Shown in pieces: positions 37,018 to 47,990 of a stretch of DNA of 64,000 nt. The stretch covers positions 51,704,830-51,768,829 of the forward strand of contig NC_134454.1 of NCBI RefSeq assembly GCF_030867145.1. Reading direction: 5' to 3'. Made by a program: the position numbers and the translations under genes. Origin of the DNA: Opisthocomus hoazin (Eukaryota; Chordata; Aves; Opisthocomiformes; Opisthocomidae). Below the pieces are notes generated by a model. It was not told where the DNA came from, searched no databases, and saw only the letters and a program-made list of their open reading frames with translations. Positions within the stretch are counted from its first letter, which is position 1, and every line of letters begins with the position of its first letter.

Positions 37018-39074
37018 GTTGAAAACAGTGAAGACAAAGAAATGCAAGAAATGCTTTAAAGTGCAGTTACACAAAAAACACTGAAAATTCTGTACTTCTG
37101 AAAGCCATATCAACTATTTGTCATTTTCCCTGGAAAAAAACACCAAGTTTTTAGACCAGAAACCCTGGGCTTTAACTTATCTGGGGCAGATTTGCCAGGG
37201 CCAAATAAACATTTCCGCTCTCCATCATCCACATGGGAGGGTTCCGAGATAGCCCATAACATTTCAAATGCAGTATGGCTAATACACAGTTTCAGGTTCA
37301 AGATAAAACACATAGTTTCTTTCTCTGGGAAGTTTTAGGGTTATATTGTACCTAGCTTCTTGGTGAGTGAGCAAAAAGTGAGCATGGAGGCTGGGAAATG
37401 TTTTTGGCCCAGAAAACCTAGTGCCATGTTGTGCTTTGCAGCCTTTCCTGCTGCTGTTGCTGACCTTCAAAGGAGCTCTGGGCAGCACTGGGATTTCCCT
37501 GTCCCTCTTGCCTTCTCCATCCTCAGACCCTTCTCCATCTTCTCCACCCTTACCCCCATCCCGCTGCCCACCACTCTGCAGTCTCCCCACACAGCAGCAG
37601 GGCATATGGTACTGCACAAACGGCAGAAGAAGCTCCCAGATAAAGGCAGAGGCATGTTGGACACACAAGCTGCCACTGTTCAGGTCCTGGTCACTCTTTG
37701 CACACAGCTGAGGCTTCCAGGCGCAAGCAGGTGTGTGTCTAAATCTTCTGTGCAGGACAGTCTGTCCTCTGAGACATCATGCTGCACAGGCAAGGTCATC
37801 AACCTCCAGCTGGCCTAATCATTGGCCCCTCCTTCATCAGAAACAGACACAGTTAAACTTATGGTTTAAAACAAGTACATGGGGCACATGTTTTTACTCA
37901 GCTGTCCATGAAGAAGGAAGAGGCAACAGGTCACCTTCAAGCAGAGGATGCTACTGCTCTTGCCATTGATTGGCACAGACAACGCTGAGGACATAACAAA
38001 TCACGTGTCTGAAGTTGTAGATGTGACCTGTGCCCTTGAAAAGAGACCATTCTCAGTCACAGCCATTTACAGAGTGATGTGCTGCCTCTTCTGCTGTCCC
38101 ACCTCATGCCCACAACCTTCTTGTCCCCCAGCTCCATATTCCAAGGAGTGGGTAAGCTCAGGCATCTGTCAATGTTACTACACATCCATCAAGTGAACAG
38201 CATGCTGTCAAGTGGCACCTTTCAAGCACTCCACAGATGCAATTTGTTTTAAAATATTTGGGTTTAAATTTTTCATCTAAAATACAAATTTAATGTGGCA
38301 AACAGTGAAAGAGACAAATACTTTATAAATGCTTTTACAAAAAAAAAATGAGCTCTTCATGTTGCTGCCTAACAATCGAGTGTTTTAAGAATGTTTCTTT
38401 AACACTTTCCTTTGTTGTCTGATCCAGAGCTTAGTGTAGTGGGATTTAATTTTTAGTGTCACCATGAAATGCAGTGTGCAGCACAAGAAATGTTAATGTA
38501 ATGCATAAATGTGCAATTCACAAAACCAAGGTGATGTAAACAAACAAGTATTGATTGGTGAAATGCTCCACAGTTTGCAAGTGTCATTAGGCACAAAAAT
38601 AATGCATTATGTCACCCATTCAAACTTTGACTTGGTTGTCTCCCTTCTTTTCCATTCTTCTAACCTCTGAACTTTCCGCTCTGAACTGAAAGGAACTAAA
38701 TGTTCATTACGCCAAACTTTACATTGCACTGATTCATGTAAAGAGCACTGGACTTTCTATACATGCGAAGCAGTCTAACTTCAGTGCCATCAGTAAAGCT
38801 ACACAACTTGACACCAGCTGAAACTTAACTGCCTTGGTCAGGAGATACCAACTAAAGGCACTCTAACTCTAGTTAGAACTGTTAAACACCCCTTTATTTC
38901 TTTCATGTCTATGAAAATTAAACCATTATTTTGTTAGAGATTCCACATGCTCTCTTCTGTATCTTTTTGACAGTGCTTTTTGCACCTGGATTTGGATGAC
39001 TGAAATAACCCCAGCAAGTAGTAACTCCTGCAGTTCACCTTGGCTTAAAGCAGAATCTTGTATATAAAACCAAC
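37018..39074. other. Non-coding stretch between ERV pieces
   Basis: About 2 kb. The 37.4-38.2 kb part is C-rich and therefore open on both strands (frames of 129 and 152 codons overlap antisense), with low-complexity translations and no family motif. An enhancer-like island at 38390-38680 is listed separately. Confidence 0.5.
38390..38680. promoter_or_regulatory. Candidate enhancer with forkhead-type site
   Basis: TGTAAACA (38535-38542) is a perfect forkhead core. It is followed by AACAAGTATTGATTGG and, about 70 bases later, AAAATAATGCATTATG. TAATGCATAAATGTG lies just upstream. The segment is repeat-free and without a coding frame. Confidence 0.27.
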
Positions 39075-39485
39075 TGTTGCAGTTTTGCCGTGGCCGGCAG
39101 CAAAGAGCCACATGATTGCTCTATTGCCCCTCCCCCCACGGGGGTGGGGAGGAGAATGGGAAGAAAAAGGCAAAAACTGGTGGGTCAGGATAAGGGCAGT
39201 TTAACAGAACAGCAAACGAAGTGAACAGTAACAACAACGATACTGATAAGTAGAGTATACAAAACAAACAGCAAAATGCACAGAGCAGTTCTCACCACCT
39301 GGTGCCCCGCAGGTTCCCGAGCCATGACTCCCTTCCCGCCGCCCAGGTCTCCAGCTGGAACACAGCATGGTGGCACATGATATCAAACACCCTGTTCTGT
39401 CTGGCCAGTTTGGGTCAGCCCACCTGGCTGGGTCCCCTCCTGGTTTCTGGTGAAAATTAACCCTGTCCTGGCCAAACCCAGGACA
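39075..39485 (-). mobile_element. ERV LTR, 411 bp (minus orientation), solo
   Basis: On the minus strand it begins TGTCCTGGGTTTGGCCAGGA at 39485 and ends CTGCAACA at 39075. It aligns end to end by eye with the plus LTR at 36079-36489, sharing the central TTATCAGTATCGTTGT block, GCTGTTCTGTTAAACTGC and the TTTTTCTTCCCATTCTCCTC block, and has the same 411-bp length. No primer binding site follows it and no target duplication is visible (CCAAC left, AGAAA right), so it is an old solo LTR or one side of a rearranged element. Confidence 0.88.
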
Positions 39486-40425
39486 AGAAATCAGCCAACT
39501 CCAAAAAGACAATGTCTCCTCCAGTAAAATGAGGAAGACAGTATTTTCCTGACTCATAAAGCTGTTACAAGGATAAATATACAAAGTGGTCCAGGTTTAC
39601 AGATACTAAACAATATTGTGCTTTAAATGTCTGTGCTATAAGACAGCTATGAATAGAGTTCAAGATGACTTTGTACTGTCATGAATAAATAAAACAAGTA
39701 TTTCACTGGGATGGTCAAAGTCAAGTGATTAGACAAACATTAACCCATTTGTATGTTTCTACTACAGTTGTGCTGTCTATAGTTACACGCTTAAATTAAT
39801 TAAAACTGTTTGTCAGCATAACAAAAAAGTACTGATGGAATATACTTCAAAACATTTTTTTTTCCAGTGTAATTGAATAACAATGGTAAACATTAATGCT
39901 GGGCCTACATCACTGGATTTTTCTGATGGAGAATGTTATGTCCTGTTCCCAGGCCAAATATTAGAGCTTGGGTCACAACTTTTTTGGACAGTTGACCATT
40001 CAGGTCCACACATTATACAGCACTTGGCCCAGCTCTCCTCAGTGCTCAGCTCTGTCCTTTTAAATCACCATTGGGATTTTATCTGTGAACAATTTTTTTT
40101 TCTTTTTTTCATTTCACTGTGCCCGAAGTAGTAGGGCACAGTTATCAGAGTGAGGTTTTTATAGTATTGTGTTGACAGTAGGTGTTGTGTGGTCTGGGGT
40201 ATTTGCCTGAGGGCAAATGAGGACACTTAGGAGTGCGATATAGCATGATATAGTATATGACAGAATACAAACTACAGTATAATCTCTGTAGCATAGACAG
40301 AGGCAAACGTGATAAAATCTAATTCTTGCTGCCTGCACTGAGAGATCACCATAGTGTCCCATGGGGAACCAGTTTGTTCACTCTGTAGAGAACACAGCAG
40401 TGAGCTGCCATACATGCATTTCTGA
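39486..40425. other. Non-coding gap between LTRs
   Basis: About 940 bp of AT-rich sequence. The frames present (39883-40131, 40159-40362) are short and without motifs. No ERV internal sequence was recognised. Confidence 0.5.
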
Positions 40426-40981
40426 TGTGGTTTAGCCCCAGCAGGCAGCTGAGCACCACACAGCTGCTGGCTCACTCGCTTCTCTCAGTGGGACAGGGGA
40501 AGATTCAGAAGAGTAAAAGTGCAAAAATGACAGATTAATAATTTTGGGGGGGGGGGGGGGGGGGAGGGCAGAGAAAGGGCAAAAAAAAGAAACTGAGAAA
40601 AGCAAGTTATGCAAAAGGAAACAATCACTCATCACTTACCGACCAATGCCCAGCCAGTCCCTGAGCAACAGCAGCCCCTGTCAACCTCCACCTCCCACTT
40701 TTACTGCTGAGCATGGCATCACATGGTATGGAATATCCCCTTGGTCAGCTGGGGTCAGCTGTCTCAGCTGTGTCCCCTCCCAGCTTCATATGCACCCCCT
40801 ACAAACTCACTGGCAGGGCGGAGTGAGAAGCAGAAAACGCCTTGACACTGTGTAAGCCCTGCTCAGCAACAACTAAAATACCCCTGTGTTATCAACAGTG
40901 ATTTCATCACAAATTCCAATCATAGCCAAATGCAATCTACTATGAAGAAACTTGACACTATCCTGGGCCAAAACGAGTACA
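40426..40981 (-). mobile_element. ERV LTR of a second family, 556 bp (minus)
   Basis: The minus-strand start is TGTACTCGTTTTGGCCCAGG at 40981 and the end is GGGGCTAAACCACA at 40426. The plus-strand view shows TGTGGTTTAGCCCCAGCAGG at the left and GGCATCACATGGTATGGAAT near 40720, hallmarks of an abundant bird ERV LTR. A 19-base G run at 40546 lies in the position where this LTR type often carries a G/C-rich stretch. No 5-bp target duplication is visible (TCTGA / ATTGT). Confidence 0.85.
40546..40564 (+). repeat. Poly-G run of 19
   Basis: Nineteen uninterrupted Gs within the LTR, followed by AGGG. A homopolymer this long is unstable and prone to sequencing error, so its length may not be exact. 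Confidence 0.9.
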
Positions 40982-43046
40982 ATTGTGAAAAGTCAGAGAA
41001 TCGGAACCTGTTCTTTTCCCTTTCTGGTCTTATATATAAAGATGAGAGAAACGCAATAGCTAGGGCACAAGGTAAGATTCCTGGATAATTTCATGTCCTC
41101 CTTAAATCTAAATGTATTTTTTGTTTTGCCTTGATTAATCTGTTTTAATAGCTTTTTGGGGATGTAAAATGTAAAGTTACATTTTGTAGCAAGAAGTAAC
41201 ATAAAATGATCTTTGGAGAAAAAACCTAAAAGTTTAAAAATCCAAAAATTTCTATTTTCTTGTATATTAGTAGTTGAGTGTTTAAATATTTAACAATGTG
41301 TAACACGTAGTACTTCTCATTTGAAACGATAACCATTCTACATAGGATGTTTTAATACGCAGGTGGTAGTAATTGTTCATTTCTCTCCAAAAGGCAATGA
41401 AAATATCACAGTCACCACAATTAACACAATATAAAGATAAGAAATCTTTTGGTCTTCTTCTCTGTTGTCCATTATTTCAAGAAAATCATAAAAATAAGGT
41501 AAAAAGTATTAGCTTTGTCTCAACAAATGTGTAATATGTTCATATCTTGATTTTATTGCAGAGTGCTTAAATCTTGACTTGTACTTTGAATAAATTAAAC
41601 CCATTGCCTTAAATGTAAACGTCTAGCTAATTTTTAGTGACATCTGGGCCAACACATTTGAAGCTAGAAATGAAACCATAGGGCCACGATCTTTTTCACT
41701 TTTGCATATCAGAATTAAATTGACTTCCTCAGTTTCTCTAATACTTTAGTGTCAGAAAAAAATGAAGCCTTGCAGCCAGATCCAGTTTGAGGTGTCCCAC
41801 AGGTTACATCAGGTAACTCCCATAAATGCAAAGCTCACACCCCACAGTTGTCAGCAGAATTCAGTCTTCTCTGAGGTACTATGGGCCAGGGTCTCTCTAA
41901 TCAGGCAGTGATGGGCAGGCCAAAGGGTGAGTAGAGAAGATCAGCACCCACAGAGACAGGGACATTGGGGGTATCTCTGAAGAATCAGTTTCTCACTGCC
42001 AGAGGTGAGGTGAGAGGCAGACAGGGGAATTTGTGACCATTAGTAACAGCCACCTCAAACCCAGCAATCTCCTGTCCAAGCCACCTGCCTGCCTTCCTCT
42101 AGCTTAGCATCAGTCTCCTACCTAGCCCAGATTTCTTCTTCAGACCCAGATGTTCCTCCCTGTGCTGTTGTATAGAAACTTTTCCAAGTCTTATTTCAGC
42201 AGCAACAATAGCTGTGTTAGCAGTATTAAGCAGGTCAAGTTAGTATCTCCTAATCCCAGAGCCTTGTCAGTAAACATGGGGACAGGAAACATCCCAGCTG
42301 GTCCTGCGAGAGTACTCCAGCTTTCCGCAGTGCACTGCACAGTCTTATCCGATTTCTGATAGCCCAGAGGGAAATGCTGACGCAACTTTTCTGCTCCTCT
42401 GAAACTTGCTTTTGAAGCTTTTCCATTTATTGTGCGAGAAAAGTTGATAGGTTTAGTTTTAAGCTCCTGCCTTCCCTCCTGAGCTGTCTTTGACAACTCT
42501 GACCAGATACGGAATACTAAACTCAGTTCTTCGTTGCAGTTACAAATCTCACTGGAAATCATTGCACAAGATCATCTTTCGTGATATTTTTACTGTGCAA
42601 CTTTAACCTTGCGAGGCAAGTTGTACATATGGAATTTATTTCAGCAGTATTGTCTTGGATGTTTATGAGCGCACACTTGGTCCAGCAGTAGATTATGCAA
42701 AAGACCGAGAAAGCTAGTTCCTCTTAGTTGAAGAAGGTGACTGTTTGCACCTTATGAGACAATCTGTAAGGTCAGTCTGGATTATCAACTGCATTCCAAA
42801 CTTTTCTAGCATACTTTTTCTGCAACAGCCTGCTGCAGAAGGAGCATTTTTTTTTTCTCATGCAAACTATGCTTTATGTTGCACAATGCTCTCTCACAAG
42901 ATTTTACCTCTTAGAAGAAAATATCAGTCTTCTGAAGAAACTCTGAAGAAATATTTTTACATTTAAAATAAATAACATTTATAATGGAATACTTATTTAA
43001 TTATTCTTAATAATTTGTAACAACTCATAATTTGTTTATGTAAATT

Positions 43047-43074
43047 GTTATTTATTTATTTATTTATTTATTTA
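43047..43074. repeat. (TTTA)n microsatellite
   Basis: About seven TTTA units in a row. Confidence 0.92.
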
Positions 43075-45214
43075 AAATATTTTCGAGTCAGATCACCTCT
43101 GGTCAGAGCAGTTTCTGTTCTGAAACTCTTATATGTAAACAGAAAAATTGGTAATGAAGAATTTCAATATCTGTTTGAGGGTATGGATGCTTTTTACTTC
43201 TGTCAGCTCCCTTTTACTTGTTTTACAAAACTCATTTTACATCGCTCTTTCTTCAGTTGTGTTCCCTCCTGCCTCCACACATGCCGTTTTCTACTTGTCT
43301 TTTCCCTGCTCTTCCTTTGAGTTCAATACTTTTTTCGCTGATACAAGAAAAGAACGCTAAAAAAATTACAAATGTATATCTATGTTTTCCTGCGAAAGAT
43401 TTAAGCAGAAATCCTCACGACTACAGTGGTATTCACTGTGACCATCCATCTTCATTTTCATTTTTTTTCTCTCTGCCCTTCTCTATGTAACCATTCTCCA
43501 TGATCTGTTCCACTGCCCTTCTCAAATGTATTGATCTCATGAGAAAGATACCACCTGAGAAAGCACCCTCAGTTATTTCCATTCCTTGCCAATCTATACT
43601 TTTCCCAAGGAACTGAAATATTTCTTTCCAAAAGATGAGGTAAATAACTATGCCAAATAGCTCCAGCTCCTCTTCTGTAGCTTTGCCAAAGCACAGCAAA
43701 TCAGCACTTTATAAGGGTGCTATTAAAAACAAGAGTTAACACTGGTCGAGGTGTTTCCAACACTGAGACTTCATTCAAAGGTTCTGTTTGGTCAAAAAAC
43801 TTAACATTTGGCAAACTCTTACCAAAAACTAGGCAGATTTCCACCAGAAACCTTCCCATTCTCCTGTTAGTTCACCTGAAGATTTCAGATCACTCCACAC
43901 TCTCAGAGACACGGTTGATCTTGGTGTTGGGAACCCCAGAACCTTCATGGTCAGAGAGGGAGGAAAGCCCTGATCTGAAGGAGAATTCAGGGAGTTTCTG
44001 AATTTCTCCCCCAGTCTCAGATCTGCTATCCCAAAATCCCATGAGAGACCTATAGCAGATTACTGGACCCCAAGATACAAGGGGAGTTATTGGTCTGGAC
44101 AAATGATATTTAGATGTTGGCTTGCTCACAAATTGTGCCTTGACCTTTCATGCAGTCTTCAGGTTATCTAAGCCAGTGCTTTCTGAGCAGAAGTTGTAAT
44201 ATTTTACAAGGAGTGGAACAATGTCATTAGGAGACATTTTGTTTCTAAACTTGTGAGGTTAGTAAACCCTTTTTCATTGAGAAATATTTACCAAAACCCA
44301 GAGAATCTCTACATGCTTACAGGTAGTTGATATGAATCAAGGCATTTATTCAAATGAAAAACCCAATTCAAAAGCATCTCTGTGCAACAGGGACCTGTTT
44401 TATTTATTTATTTCACAAGTCCAGACTGCATCTTACGTGGCATTCTACAATACTCTGTCTGCTAGAGTTTTAAATGGCTCAGGCAGCAATGGGCCTACAC
44501 CGCATCCCCTGGGAGGTGATCTAACAACCCAGAAGACCTCACACAGAAAAGACAGCCTAAAATGTTCCCTCCAAGGTAATCTCTCACTCTGGCATACCCT
44601 CCCAGATTTCTTGCAGCATTACCAAGAAACTCCACTCTTACCACACATAAGGAGGTGAAAATTTGATGGCAGGGGAAATGCTGTCAGCTCCGCAACATTT
44701 ATAACATTTTGGTTGTGAGATGTGCTCCTGTAATTGTTATGCACTGAAGCTCAATTATGGGTTACAAGGAGGAAAGGACAATCCTGCTTAGACTTTTTGT
44801 TCAGTTTTGGGAAGGATGTTTCCATGGAGGGGAAATGGCACAAGCCTTAACATTTCTAGTCATAAATTGAAACACTCAACAAACAGGCAAGGGTGTTTAG
44901 CCCATGAGAAAGAAGGGATTAAGCAGGAACCAGTCCTTCAGGACTGAATCTTTGAGTTTGTTTTGGGCTTTCTAACTAGAAATACTACAGAGATACTTAC
45001 AGATATGGGGATAGTAATGAAGTGGAGAATGGTATGGAGAGAAATGAGTGGAATCTGTAAGGCAACCAAAGAACACTGACTACTTATATACCCTACAAGT
45101 ACTGAACTTGTGCAGGAGACACAGATGCAAGTGGATTAGAGCTTTGGAATAGTTAGTGAGTTCTCTGTCTCACTGCAGTGTATAGAATAGATAAATAAAT
45201 AGTGGGCATATGTG

Positions 45215-45228
45215 ATATATATATATAT
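45215..45228. repeat. (AT)7 microsatellite
   Basis: Seven perfect AT units. Confidence 0.9.
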
Positions 45229-46461
45229 GGTGCATTAGACTTTAAAATCTCTGTCTAACTGAATGCATTAGCCTGTATTTTCTGTTTATGTCTCTGGGAT
45301 GCCATGGAAACACAGCACTGAATCCTAATGGGTCTCTCCTGGCAATAAATAAACAAAGTCTTTGTCTATTCAGGTTTCAATTTCTTTCTTTTTCTTTTTT
45401 TTCATATGAATTACAATTTCAGAAGGAAAACTGACTTACCACCACCTATTCTCTTTGGTTGCAAAGTGTGTTGAAAATAAATGCAAAATGCACCTTCTAG
45501 TGGCCACTGAGGTTTTCTAGACGGCTGCTACTGTCATCAGTAAGTAATGAATGCCACCTATTTGTATGGAACTTCCTTATAGGGAAAAAATGTGCCTTTA
45601 TAATTAAACTTTGAGTTCGGGTGTTTTTAGTAAATTGCAGCCTAACCTTAAAAGCACTTAATATACTTGTTGAAATTGAAAGCTGATACATAAAAAAGCA
45701 CACATAAAATCTGTTCTTTTCCTTACAAGTCTACAAGACTACAGCAAGTCCCTTTTTATATAGACCTTAACAATATTCATTGCCTTTAAACTGCTCCTCC
45801 AAAGCAATGACACACTATCACTTCCCGTGCTCCAGAGCTTATTAGAGCTAACCGAAGCAATCATCCCCATCAGGCTAACACACAGGAGCAAGGAGAAACT
45901 CTAAGCACCAAGTGATAGAAATACTGAGTATCACACAGCATCAGTTTGCCATCTGGCACCTGCTGTCCAAGTCTGAAATGAATAAAGTCATCAAGAGGGG
46001 ATGTTGTGCAGTAACATGAGTAATAGAAAGACTGATAATTCTCTATGTGGAGAAGTGGGCAGATTTAATTAGACTACTCAAATCTGAAGAGTCAACTGAA
46101 TCCAAAGGCAGTAACCTCAGCTGTGGAAGGCAGCCATATGGTCCATCTGAAGAGTTCAGGTCAGACTGAAATTCAACAGGGACATTCGTACCTAATTCAG
46201 AAATGCAGCGCCATGTGCTTGACTCTGCATCTGTCAGGCAGTTCTTGGGCAGGAACAACAGCAATACCAGGTATGCAGGTTTTGTGCAATGCACGCTACA
46301 GTCCCTGTTGTACCAGGTCTGAAAAACAAGCTGGCTCCCACAAGCCTTTCCAACTACACCAGCAGAGACAGCAGATCATCCCTGGGAAGAGGGAAGCAGG
46401 AAGAAGGGGCAGTGTCTAACATCCCCTTAGGGTGTCTCTCAGGTATCTGGCTTTCCAGTAT

Positions 46462-47990
46462 AATCATAGAATCATAGAATCATAGGTTGGACAAGATCTC
46501 TAAGATCATCAAGCCCAACCATCCACACAACACCACCATTCCTACTAAACCATAACCTGAAGTGCCACGTCTACACGTCTTTTAAACACCTCCAGGAATG
46601 GGGACTCAACCACCTCCCTGGGCAGCCTGTTCCAATGTCTGACCACTCTTTCAGTAAAGAAATTTTTCCTAATATACAATCTAAACCTCCCCTGATGCAA
46701 TTTGAGGCCATTGCCTCTCGTCCTGTCGCTAGTTACTTGGGAGAAGAGACCAACACCGTTCTCACTACAACCTCCTTTCAGGTAGTTGTAGATAGCAATA
46801 AGGTCCCCTCAGCCTCTTCTTCTCCAGACTAAACAGACCCAGTTCCTTCAGTTGCTGATCAAAAGACTCATTCTCTAGACCCCTCACCAGCTTCATTGCC
46901 CTTCTCTGGACACACTCCAGCACCTCAATGTCCTTATCGTAGTGAGAGGCCCAAAACTGAACACAGTACTCGAGGTGCGGCCTCAACAGTGATGACTACA
47001 GGGTCGTGATCGCTTACCTACTCCTGCTGGCCACACTATTCCTTATACAAACCAGGAAGCTGTTGGCCTTCTTGGCCACCTGGGCACACTGCTGGCTGAT
47101 GCTCAGCCAGCTGTTAACCAACACCCCAAGGTCCTTTTCCACTGGGCATCTTTCCAGCCACTCCTCCCCACGCCTGTAGTGTTGCACAGGGTTGTTGTGA
47201 ATGAAGTGCAGGACCCGACATTTGGTCTTGACGAACCTCATACAGTTGGCCTCGGCCCATCAATCCAGTCTGTCCAGATCCCTCTGCAGAGCCTTCCTGC
47301 TCTCAAGCAGATTGACACTTCCACCCACTTGGTGTCATCTGCAAACTTACTGAGGGAGAACTCAATCCCCTCATCCAGATCATTGATAAAGATGTTAAGC
47401 AAGACTGGCCCCAAACCTGAGCCCTGGAAAACACCACTTGTAACCGTCCGCCAGCTGGATTTAACTCCATTCCCCACCACTCTCTGGGCTTGGCCATTCA
47501 GCCAGTTTTTTATCCAGCAAAGCATACATCCATTCAAACCATGGGCAGCTAGTTTCTCCAGGAGGAGAGTGTCAAAGGCCTTACTAAAGTCCAGGTGGAC
47601 ACCATTGACAGCCTTTCCCTCGTCCACTAGGCAGGTCACCTGGTCATAGAAGGAGATCAGGTTGGTCAAACAGGACCTCTCTGTCTTGAATCCATGCTGG
47701 CTGGGCCTGATCCCCTGGTTGTCCTTCACAGGCCCAGTAAGCATACTTAAGATGAACTACTGTGTAATCTTCCCCGGCACAGACGTCATGCTGACAGGCC
47801 TGTAGTTCCTGTGATCCTCCTTCTGGCCCTTCTTGTAGATGGGTGTTACGTTGGCTATCCTCCAGTCATCTGGGATCTCCCGTATTAGCCAGGAGTGAAG
47901 GGTGAAGCTGAGATGCTTTATAGCAGCCTTCAGTCTCCGAAATACACAATGGCTGCTGATGAACTGAGGCCGATCACCTGGGTAGTGCAA
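46462..47990 (-). mobile_element. CR1 LINE, 5'-truncated, ~1.5 kb (minus)
   Basis: The left end shows three copies of AATCATAG (46463-46486), the reverse complement of the CR1 tail repeat, followed by GATCATCAAGCCCAACC. Rightward the copy covers antisense 3' UTR and a large part of the reverse-transcriptase ORF. It ends near 47990, where CR1-type translation fades out. The decay (at least two stops and one frame change) marks it as older than the 50.9-kb copy. Confidence 0.95.
46765..47990 (-). pseudogene. Decayed CR1 reverse transcriptase (ORF2 fragment)
   Basis: This is the remains of the polymerase part of CR1 ORF2, which copies the LINE RNA at the target site. In the minus reading, 47757-47990 gives RT N-terminal residues (NVTPIYKKGQKEDHRNYRPV). 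It is interrupted by a TAG at 47757-47759 in the same frame as 47238-47744. The latter holds motif A (HLDFSKAFD), a changed motif B ([11 protein letters not shown]) and an intact catalytic FADD. After about 47240 the frame shifts, and two further open pieces (47014-47241 and 46765-46986) carry the C-terminal region ([40 protein letters not shown]) with a stop between them. It is non-functional. The start is lost because the copy is truncated upstream of the RT domain. Confidence 0.93.

Larger units (their letters stand above)
40982..46461. other. Long non-coding stretch
   Basis: About 5.5 kb. It includes a (TTTA)n run at 43047-43074 and an (AT)7 run at 45215-45228. The longest frame (42191-42562, minus, 124 codons) has a fairly even residue mix but no motif, splice context or family resemblance. 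No other repeats were recognised. Confidence 0.5.

Noticed and set aside
37279..37818. Overlapping frames of 129 codons (minus) and 152 codons (plus)
   Set aside because: Both are open in a C/G-skewed low-complexity block. The translations are Gly/Glu/Asp or Pro/Ser/Leu biased with no family resemblance.
42191..42562. 124-codon minus frame with even composition
   Set aside because: No recognisable motif, splice signals or polyadenylation signal in the right place. It is near the length expected for the longest chance frames in 64 kb.
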